Virus record (IMG/VR): IMGVR_UViG_3300005264_000163
Span: 1-41,289 of that record
Reading direction: 5' to 3' (one strand)
Length of the DNA stretch: 41,289 bases
DNA from: a virus
In this document: piece after piece, positions 35,305 to 41,289 of the stretch
Layout of the letters: every line of letters begins with the position of its first letter
Numbering within the stretch: the first letter of the stretch is position 1
Program-made: the position numbers and the translations under genes
Notes under the pieces: generated by a model
The model's input: the letters and a program-made list of their open reading frames with translations, nothing else
What the model was told of the DNA's origin: nothing
Database searches by the model: none

Positions 35305-36058
35305 TTATTTTATTTTGACAATAAACTTCTTTCCATAATTATTATCATATGCATCGAAATATCTATTTGAATAATCAATATATCTTTTAACAATTGTTTT
35401 TGCATAGTCTTTTTGTAAATGATTTTTGATACCTTTATAAATTTCTATACAATTTTTTTGGAATTCTAGTAACAAAATCATATCCATTAATAAAATTGAA
35501 TACCTTTAAACCAAGCATTCTTGATTCAAACACGCCAGCGCCTGTCATATGTCTTGGACATCCAAACGTAATACATTTACTATTCTCTATTTTTAAATTC
35601 TTTATCAGATGTCTGTGTAAATATACAGCTGGTGGTCCACCCCTTGAATGTCCTAACGTGATTATTTGTTTTTGTGGATCCACATTTCTCAAGATATGGC
35701 TGATATCTGGTTTAAATCTAAGAAATATATTATACATATCATGATGAAACATACCCTTTCCCCACGGACCGTCTTTAACAAGTGGATAGGCGGTGAGGTT
35801 TGAGGACCATCTTCTTATTAATTTAATATATTCCTTTTCATTTACACTATCTTTTGTATCAGTGCCTCTGAAAGAAAAAACAAGAACGTTTTTATATTCA
35901 ATTGCAAGACAATAATCAAGCCAATTTTGCATAGGAACAAGACCGATTATATCATTATTTTTAAAAAAATGATGATCAGTATCAGGCTCTTCATAAACCA
36001 GATCAGCCAACTGCCACATATTTATAATATCTGCGTAATTCAATTTTATATCAACCAT
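35305..36058 (-). CDS. Class 3 lipase-like alpha/beta hydrolase, possible frameshift
   Basis: Residues 61-67 FSFRGTD and 136-141 GHSRGG (nucleophile Ser138) are the two signature motifs of class 3 lipases, and the NGYDFVTRIP segment supplies the usual Asp. The first frame ends at 35435 (KKLYRNL). Reading one A fewer in the A7 run at 35453-35459 extends it as NCIEIYKGIKNHLQKDYAKT to 35305, adding the expected C-terminal His region. No signal peptide, so it may act in the cytoplasm or be released at lysis. Not a usual phage core gene; likely a cargo gene. Confidence 0.65.
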
Positions 36059-36068
36059 ATCAATCCTT

Positions 36069-36371
36069 TCATAATAATTCAGCTGCTTTTTCCATCATAG
36101 GACATTCTTTTTTATCACAACAATCAATTGAATAACAATACCATCCTAAATATGCATAAAAATCAGCATTTTCACAAAATTCCAGAATAGAAGGATCCGG
36201 ACCTGCTTTAACATCTGCTTTTGGTTCTCTTTTAGCTGTTAATTCAATATATTCACTATCTTCATAACATTCATTAGATGCTAGAGCAAATGATTTTGCC
36301 TTTCCAAGTGTTTCATGAAACACAATCATTCCAATTTCATCAATTCTAACATTATATGCTTTAAGTTTCAT
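36069..36371 (-). CDS. Hypothetical protein
   Basis: 100 residues, starting MKLKAYNVRIDEIGMIVFHE, with a Cys-rich C-terminus (YCYSIDCCDKKECPMMEKAA) that may bind metal. Not recognised. Lies between the lipase-like gene and the insertion sequence; in the uninterrupted genome it followed the gene now at 38133-38496. Confidence 0.45.
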   Translation of the reverse strand: MKLKAYNVRIDEIGMIVFHETLGKAKSFALASNECYEDSEYIELTAKREPKADVKAGPDPSILEFCENADFYAYLGWYCYSIDCCDKKECPMMEKAAELL

Positions 36372-36398
36372 AATAATTATAAATTATTAATTAATATT
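36370..36398. repeat. AT-rich palindromic intergenic repeat, target of the IS
   Basis: Tract ending in AATATT; the insertion sequence landed at its edge. Confidence 0.4.
36393..36398. repeat. Target site duplication AATATT (left)
   Basis: Identical to 38160-38165 on the other side of the element. Confidence 0.75.
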
Positions 36399-36469
36399 GA
36401 GTTCACTCTAAAAACTTAACAATGGGTAAAATGTGCGCAAAAAAACAGTTGAAAAGTAGCACAAAATAC

Positions 36470-36498
36470 TTGACAAAAGGCGTTGTATAAATTATACT
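36470..36498 (+). promoter_or_regulatory. Transposase promoter
   Basis: TTGACA (36470-36475), a 17-base spacer, TATACT (36493-36498), 30 bases before the ATG. Confidence 0.65.
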
Positions 36499-36527
36499 AA
36501 TCAAAACGTAAAAAACTGCTTAATTCC

Positions 36528-38102
36528 ATGGAAGCATCTTTTTACAAAATTGTTTTTTGCAATATCAAGGAGCAATTGTTTGCTCCTCTTTTCTCAGATT
36601 CCGGCAGCCGGCCCAATGCTCCCGTTAATAGTTTGGTTGCAGCCCTCATTCTTTATCAGAAAAAAGGATGGACAACAGAGGAGCTCTTCGACCGAATCGA
36701 TTTTGACCTTCGTTTACGTTATGCGCTTGGCCTCCAGAGTCTTGAAGAAACGCCATTTTGTCCCGCAACTTTTTTTAATTTTCAGAATCGTTTACTCAAA
36801 TATTTTACTGAAACAGGGATAAACCTATTAGAGCAAGTCTTTGATTCACTGACCCAACAGCAGTTAAAAAAACTGAAACTCAAGACGAATATTCAACGGA
36901 TGGATTCATTTCAGGCGATGTCCAATATCCGAGCATATAGTCGAACACAACTTCTGGTAGAGATGCTTATTCGCCTTTATCGTGCATTAAATAAACAAGA
37001 CCAGCAAAAGTATCGGGAACTATTTACTCCCTATATTGATGAAAGTTCAAGTAAATTTGTGTATCGCTTAAATAAATCCGATATTCCCCATGAACTGGAA
37101 AAACTGGCCCAACTTTATAATACTCTTTATACAGCGTTGAAATCATCCTATGATTCACTTGAAGTATTCGCGGTTTTTGAGCGTGTTTATCACGAACATT
37201 TTTGCATTATCTCCGATACAATAACTGTCAAAAAATCGCAGGAACTTAACTCATCCTGCTTACAATCCCCGGATGATATTGACGCGACATTCCGTAGCAA
37301 GCGTGGTAATGACTATCGGGGGCAGGTTGTTAATGTCACAGAAACAGCCAATCCTGAAAATAGTCTTAATCTAATTACCGATGTTGCTGTTGCCCCCAAT
37401 AACACCGATGACAGCACCATTTTGAATGATCGTATTGACACCATAAAAGAGAAAACCCACGATCTGCATGAGCTTCATACCGATGGTGGGTATGGCAGCA
37501 GTGAGAACGATCAGAAAATGGAACATCATGCAATTAATCACATTCAGACAGCAGTGCGGGGAAAAACACCGGCTGTTTCAATAGAAATAAAAGAAAAGAA
37601 ACCGGGAATGATCGAGGTATCATGTCCTTATCAACAGGTTAAAGCACATAAAACCCGCAAACGCTACAAAGCTTGTTTTCACATGGATCGTTGTTCATCA
37701 TGCCCACTTGCTGAGCAATGCCAGACAATACAGCAAAAGAAAAGACGTGTTTTTTATTTTGATATGGAAATGTTGAAAATGCAGCAACGGATTCATGCAA
37801 TAGAGCAAATACCCTTGGAGCGCCGAAAAATACGGCCCAATGTAGAAGCGACCGTAAAAGAATTTACCAAGGGGTTCAATCATAAGGGCAAGCTGAGAAT
37901 ACGTGGAAAATTCAAGACGATGCTATTTGCCCTTGCTATGTCCATCGGAATAAATCTTGGACGGATATACCGGTATATGCTGGAAAATCCAGGTCTATTT
38001 CCGGATTTTAGTGTCCTTAACTCGTCTGTTAAAGGAGTTATAGCATTTTTCCGGATGTGCGTAAAATTTTCTATGCCAAAACCTCAAAGAACTTTAACCT
38101 AA
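36528..38102 (+). CDS. IS1182-family transposase
   Basis: 524 residues, full length. N-terminal DUF772/InsH-like domain (RPNAPVNSLVAALILYQKKG, FDLRLRYALGL). DDE core: Asp in NLITDVAVAPNNTDD, Asp in ELHTDGGYGS, and the Glu in RRKIRPNVEATVKEF. Cys pair CSSCPLAEQCQ and FALAMSIGINLGRI complete the IS1182 pattern. No frameshift, in contrast to the neighbouring phage genes. Weak ribosome site. Confidence 0.88.
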   Translation: MEASFYKIVFCNIKEQLFAPLFSDSGSRPNAPVNSLVAALILYQKKGWTTEELFDRIDFDLRLRYALGLQSLEETPFCPATFFNFQNRLLKYFTETGINLLEQVFDSLTQQQLKKLKLKTNIQRMDSFQAMSNIRAYSRTQLLVEMLIRLYRALNKQDQQKYRELFTPYIDESSSKFVYRLNKSDIPHELEKLAQLYNTLYTALKSSYDSLEVFAVFERVYHEHFCIISDTITVKKSQELNSSCLQSPDDIDATFRSKRGNDYRGQVVNVTETANPENSLNLITDVAVAPNNTDDSTILNDRIDTIKEKTHDLHELHTDGGYGSSENDQKMEHHAINHIQTAVRGKTPAVSIEIKEKKPGMIEVSCPYQQVKAHKTRKRYKACFHMDRCSSCPLAEQCQTIQQKKRRVFYFDMEMLKMQQRIHAIEQIPLERRKIRPNVEATVKEFTKGFNHKGKLRIRGKFKTMLFALAMSIGINLGRIYRYMLENPGLFPDFSVLNSSVKGVIAFFRMCVKFSMPKPQRTLT

Positions 38103-38132
38103 AATACCATTTGTCAAGTTGGCTTACTTTCT

Positions 38133-38496
38133 CTAAAAATGACTTTTTAGAGTAAACTCAATATTACAATATTTTTCGAGCGTTTCATAATCTTTTATTA
38201 CATCGGCAATCTTAACGGATTGAGCACCACGTTTTTTTTCAGATTTATAATGAATAATTGAAACCGTTATGATTGTTTTTAATCGATAATAAGCATTAAT
38301 AATTGGTTTTGGAACACAATTATTTTGTATTTCATTCTTCTTTTCTTTAATATTTTGAATAATCTCGCAGCTGTCTTTCAATAATTTGATTGTTTCATTG
38401 AAATGTGACAGATTGATGAAATCATTTTCTTTTATTATTCATACACATATCGGAAAATTCTTTTGCAAATTGATTCATGCCTTTGTTTTCTATCAT
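38133..38496 (-). CDS. Hypothetical helical protein, 3' end replaced by the IS and frameshifted
   Basis: From the ATG at 38496 (AAAGG upstream): MIENKGMNQFAKEFSDMCMN..., the frame stops after 24 codons. The next frame carries NDFINLSHFNETIKLLKDSC and KIADVIKDYETLEKYCNI. Now the last codons come from the IS end (FTLKSHF, stop at 38133). In the uninterrupted sequence KYCNI would be followed by Asn and TAA, so the insertion removed almost nothing. Break near 38425 in an A-rich stretch. Function unknown; follows the partition genes. Confidence 0.5.
38160..38165. repeat. Target site duplication AATATT (right)
   Basis: Pair of 36393-36398. Excising the IS and one copy restores the stop of the interrupted gene. 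Confidence 0.75.
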
Positions 38497-38559
38497 ATTA
38501 AAACCTTTTAAAAAATGAAAATTAAAACCCGAGAGGGTTTTATTTCAAACAATTAGTTA

Positions 38560-38850
38560 TTATATATCACTTTTCCAAAATTTATCACATATATCAGGAA
38601 AATCTATAAGAAGTTTATCCTTACATGCTTCATTTACAAATTGATGAATACCTTTAATCTTACTATGAACTTTTAAATGATTAAGAATTTCATATATAGG
38701 CATTGAATAATTCATAGAACTTTTTTTTATACCATGCGTCATAAAATCAGCAACATTCACACTTGCAGATTCTTCTGTAGTCTGTATTATTTTTTCCGAA
38801 AGAGAACCAGGTGTATTACCTTTTTTGATTGAATCAAATTTTTTAGTCAT
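38560..38850 (-). CDS. Small partition partner (ParB-like role, unrelated to canonical ParB)
   Basis: 96 residues. ATG overlaps the ParA stop (TAATGA). A polar N-terminal arm (KKFDSIKKGNTPGSLSEKII) and helical C-terminal half (YEILNHLKVHSKIKGIHQFV) suit a small centromere-binding protein of the type found beside small ParAs, but no ribbon-helix-helix motif is certain. Function inferred only from position. Confidence 0.5.
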   Translation of the reverse strand: MTKKFDSIKKGNTPGSLSEKIIQTTEESASVNVADFMTHGIKKSSMNYSMPIYEILNHLKVHSKIKGIHQFVNEACKDKLLIDFPDICDKFWKSDI

Positions 38851-39719
38851 TATTTCCCCTGATCGGTTAAAAGTTTATTTCGATAATAATTATCTCTAGC
38901 TTTTGCTGATTTATATTCTGCTCTTTTTTCCATTACTTTTTCATAAACATCAGCTTCTTTAATAGGAAAAAGTTCAAAAATTAATTGCAAAAAATATTTT
39001 GCAGCTTTTGAACTTTTTAACCGATTTAAAAATACACTTTTCCCTTCTGTAATCATATCATCCAGCAATTCATCATGCGGAATCAATGTATCAGTTACAT
39101 TCTGTGGATACATCATATTCAATGCTTTAATGAATTCTTTGTGTTTATTAGTTTTGATTTTTCCATGAAATGAAACATCAACATCATTTGGAATTATAAC
39201 AATATTATCCATATTTCGACCTAAACCATTAGTTATAATTGTAATTATCTCATTTAATCCAGTAAAGGAAAACTGTTTTAAAAGTGTTGGCAATAGGAAG
39301 AAATCAGCAACCAGAAGTGCTATTTCATTTTGTATTAATCCAGAACCTGGTGCACAGTCAATAAACACATAATCATAATCAATTAGGCTAATAAAATCAT
39401 TCAACAACATCCTATTTTTAAATTTAGTAGTACCAATTTTTGCAGAACAGGGAACACATTGAAGATTTTCAACCCTCGTTTTATATATTCCACGATGAAT
39501 GAATTTTTCAGGTTCAATAATTCCATCATATAAATCTGAAATATCAGCCTTGTCGATCTTCACATTAAGAGCATTCGATAAATTGTGCTGTTCATCATTA
39601 TCAATGCATAATACTTTAAAACCACACAATGCCAAAGCTTCAGAAATATTCAATGAAATAGTTGTTTTACCAACACCCCCCTTTTTCATTGCAACAGCAA
39701 AAACAGACTTATTTTTCAT
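38850..39719 (-). CDS. parA: ParA-type partition ATPase
   Basis: 289 residues. Deviant Walker A KKGGVGKTT at 12-20, CIDNDEQHNLSNAL as the switch region, and YDYVFIDCAPG as Walker B. Standard for the ParA/MinD/Soj family, and without an N-terminal DNA-binding extension, so of the short (type Ib-like) class. Moves sister copies apart by gradients on the nucleoid. Its presence in a phage suggests maintenance as a plasmid. Upstream lies a likely regulator and downstream the overlapping partner gene. Confidence 0.82.
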   Translation of the reverse strand: MKNKSVFAVAMKKGGVGKTTISLNISEALALCGFKVLCIDNDEQHNLSNALNVKIDKADISDLYDGIIEPEKFIHRGIYKTRVENLQCVPCSAKIGTTKFKNRMLLNDFISLIDYDYVFIDCAPGSGLIQNEIALLVADFFLLPTLLKQFSFTGLNEIITIITNGLGRNMDNIVIIPNDVDVSFHGKIKTNKHKEFIKALNMMYPQNVTDTLIPHDELLDDMITEGKSVFLNRLKSSKAAKYFLQLIFELFPIKEADVYEKVMEKRAEYKSAKARDNYYRNKLLTDQGK

Positions 39720-39728
39720 AATTACCTC

Positions 39729-39959
39729 TTAATATTGTTGTGTGAATTGTTTGTTTCCATCACGGTCAAACCACTGTCTGTAAGGGCCTGCTATGCTATC
39801 TATTTCAAGCTTAATAGTATTCTGCGTTCTGGCATGTTTTCCTTTATGGATATGCTTTATATGCCTATTAGTGTAATTGCTACCATGTATTTCATTAATG
39901 GTCCTAGCAATTGCTTCATAATTAGGCGTTAAATAGGTATAATCAATCGTTTTTGACAT
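39729..39959 (-). CDS. Small likely DNA-binding regulator
   Basis: 76 residues from the ATG at 39959 with GAGAGG upstream (a longer start at 39986 is possible). NYEAIARTINEIHGSNYTNR and HIKHIHKGKHARTQNT resemble a short helix-turn-helix. Could control partition genes or lysogeny. Nine bases from parA. Confidence 0.45.
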   Translation of the reverse strand: MSKTIDYTYLTPNYEAIARTINEIHGSNYTNRHIKHIHKGKHARTQNTIKLEIDSIAGPYRQWFDRDGNKQFTQQY

Positions 39960-39969
39960 AAAAACCTCT

Positions 39970-40503
39970 CTATTTTTTATTATCACTCACAATTTCATTC
40001 AATGATTCCAGCCTGGTTAATAAATGAAGAACATGAATCTTTGGAATTCTATGATGGCCCACCGGACCAAGCAAACCATTCACATCAGCTATTATGACCC
40101 TTTCAGATCTTTTTAATTTATTAATAAAATATTCAGTTATAAAACCTTTTTCAATGCAATATCTTTGGTGCTTTTTTCTTTTTGGAAGAACTCTTGTTTT
40201 CAATTGATGCATTTTAGGCAAATATCCTTTTGTATAATAATATTTAAATCTTTTCAATTCATATATTGTGGCAAATGGCAAATAAAATAGTAAAATTACA
40301 GGTGAGCAAAATATCATAATCGGAATTGTGATGAAACCAAACATCAATAAAAGGATCAATTTCAACACATCAAATAGCTTTGAAATTAATACTGTTAAAT
40401 CATAAGCAATATTATTCATCAATATTATCACTGTTTTCCAATAGATCACAAATCTTGCTTTCAATATGACAATTGAAGCTTTTTTTAAATGCTCTTTTTT
40501 CAT
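39970..40503 (-). CDS. Membrane protein with cytoplasmic tail
   Basis: 177 residues. A long hydrophobic region with two probable helices (LISKLFDVLKLILLLMFGFI, IMIFCSPVILLFYLPFATIY), then a basic domain (TRVLPKRKKHQRYCIEKGFI). ATG overlaps the upstream TGA, with AGGAAAG before it. Possible superinfection-exclusion-like protein, a guess from topology only. Confidence 0.45.
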   Translation of the reverse strand: MKKEHLKKASIVILKARFVIYWKTVIILMNNIAYDLTVLISKLFDVLKLILLLMFGFITIPIMIFCSPVILLFYLPFATIYELKRFKYYYTKGYLPKMHQLKTRVLPKRKKHQRYCIEKGFITEYFINKLKRSERVIIADVNGLLGPVGHHRIPKIHVLHLLTRLESLNEIVSDNKK

Positions 40504-40895
40504 ACAGATTCTTTCCTTTGTTCTTGTTCAATATCATTGCAGTATAATAAAAAAGCCCTGAATTTAATTAAAAAATCAGGTATTTCAGGATTTACTTTTC
40601 TAATTCTTTGATAATATTGTTTTCTATCTGCTTCATTCAAAGAATCAAAATCTTTCTTTAGTTGTTCAGTATTATCTTTTTCTTCCTTAAGTTGTTTTTT
40701 TTGAAGGGATTTCAAGCAATATCTGACACTTAATTTCAACCACTTATCAACATCAGCAGGATTTGCACGATCCATTCTATTAAAGACGTATTCAGGAAAA
40801 CCAGCCCTATTATATTTCTTCATTGAAAATATCTTTTCAACAAATTCTGGACTGGCACCAGCTTCAACAAATTTATTTATTAATTCATCATACAT
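40500..40895 (-). CDS. Hypothetical helical charged protein
   Basis: 131 residues from the ATG at 40895, chosen because it lies just past the stop of the preceding gene; an earlier in-frame ATG overlaps that gene. Mostly helical and charged (YCLKSLQKKQLKEEKDNTEQ, EADRKQYYQRIRKVNPEIPD). The N-terminal pattern recalls small phage replication accessory proteins, but none is recognised. Confidence 0.5.
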   Translation of the reverse strand: MYDELINKFVEAGASPEFVEKIFSMKKYNRAGFPEYVFNRMDRANPADVDKWLKLSVRYCLKSLQKKQLKEEKDNTEQLKKDFDSLNEADRKQYYQRIRKVNPEIPDFLIKFRAFLLYCNDIEQEQRKESV

Positions 40896-40896
40896 A

Positions 40897-41289
40897 TTAT
40901 AACAATTGTTCAAAAGGTAATAATTCAGGATAATCAATTTGTTCTTCAATACTTTTTATAAAAGTTTGCCAGTGTGGTAAACGATGATTTTTTCTTTGAA
41001 GAATTATATTCCTCAATGTTTTATAATTCATATTCCACATTCTTTTTTGCATAAAACCTTCAGGCAATGCACGTTTTAATTTGATTAATTCTTTTGTTTT
41101 TAAAAGTTCGGCATAATATCAGAACATTCAAAATTATCAACACTTAATACATTTTTTAAAATCGTATGCATAGTTGATTGACTGTTTTTACTTGACAATC
41201 TGAATGTATCGGCTTCTTGCCACCAATAACGAGGAGCCCTAACTTCAATCCATATATATATATGTTCTAAAAATTTATTATGTCCACCA
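40897..41289 (-). CDS. Conserved phage protein, ThyX-related look, C-terminal part, frameshifted
   Basis: Continuation of the gene that starts at 241. One frame reads to a stop at 41100-41102 (ending DIMPNF). The other frame continues from about 41115 as YAELLKTKEL..., through NYKTLRNIILQRKNHRLPHW, to a stop at 40897. The second part matches the usual C-terminus of the family (NYExLxNIYxxRKNHKLxxW), so the gene is one unit broken by a single indel near 41105-41120. About 195 residues if repaired, similar to relatives I recall. The stop is two bases before the next ATG at 40895, so the genes are probably co-translated. Confidence 0.7.
41186..41289. repeat. Terminal redundancy, right copy
   Basis: Exact copy of bases 1-104. 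Removing one copy leaves a 41,185-bp circle. Confidence 0.97.

Larger units (their letters stand above)
36399..38159 (+). mobile_element. IS1182-family insertion sequence, 1761 bp
   Basis: Ends are 16-bp inverted repeats GAGTTCACTCTAAAAA (36399-36414) and its partner at 38144-38159 (one mismatch), flanked by AATATT duplications. The tips are themselves short dyads (GAGT..ACTC). One intact transposase gene. Base composition is visibly less AT-rich than the phage around it, suggesting recent arrival from the host. Confidence 0.85.

Noticed and set aside
1-41289. tRNA or rRNA genes
   Set aside because: No cloverleaf with T-loop GTTCRANNC or rRNA-like stretches noticed; a covariance search would be needed to exclude them fully.

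Overview
The window is a complete circular phage genome cut open at an arbitrary point. Its first 104 bases (1-104) recur exactly as its last 104 (41186-41289), and one gene runs across the cut, so the unique circle is 41,185 bp. The DNA is strongly AT-rich with short gene spacings, frequent stop/start overlaps and AGGAG-type ribosome sites. The virion genes combine a lambda-type head (TerS, TerL, gpW, portal, S49 protease with nested scaffold, decoration protein D, major capsid E) with a Mu-type contractile tail (sheath, tube, frameshifted assembly chaperone, tape measure, and gp46-, gp47-, gp48-, gpN-, gpP- and gp45-like baseplate parts). This points to a myovirus of a Gram-negative host. 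The host cannot be named from sequence; a Desulfobacterota-like host is only a guess from the style of the IS1182-type transposase.

Layout. (a) 1-2461 and 34.98-41.29 kb, minus strand: one long early/accessory transcription unit. It probably starts at a promoter at 2487-2515, runs through position 1, re-enters at 41.2 kb and ends at an intrinsic terminator at 34984-35016. It carries small Cys-rich proteins, a MazG-like phage protein, a ThyX-related conserved phage protein, a ParA ATPase with a small partner, a likely DNA-binding regulator, a class 3 lipase-like protein, and an IS1182-family insertion sequence with a clean target duplication. (b) 34.7-31.8 kb, minus strand: TerS, TerL, gpW. 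(c) 28.1-31.6 kb, plus strand: a replication island with a DnaD-like initiator, a DnaB-like helicase, a PD-(D/E)xK-like nuclease and small zinc-binding proteins. (d) 27.9-2.7 kb, minus strand: lysis pair, portal, head, neck, tail, three fibers and baseplate.

No integrase, excisionase or attachment site is visible, while ParA plus an overlapping small partner gene is present. The simplest reading is a phage-plasmid whose prophage is kept as a segregating circle. Replication appears to be controlled from 27.95-28.12 kb, where a 20-base operator-like motif lies at the start of transcription. A second copy of that motif sits in the same position beside a promoter-like sequence upstream of the terminase genes.

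About a dozen frameshifts interrupt genes that should be intact (TerS, TerL, tape measure, baseplate, hub, collar fiber and others). None of these is an in-frame nonsense change, so uncorrected indels are the likeliest cause, although a decaying prophage is possible. One further shift, in the tail chaperone at a T-TTT-TTG heptamer, looks programmed. The most unusual non-coding finding is a pair of inverted 108-bp elements, about 80% identical and alignable without gaps, with ATTACGAA-type ends. One lies between TerS and TerL and the other at the head of the early unit.
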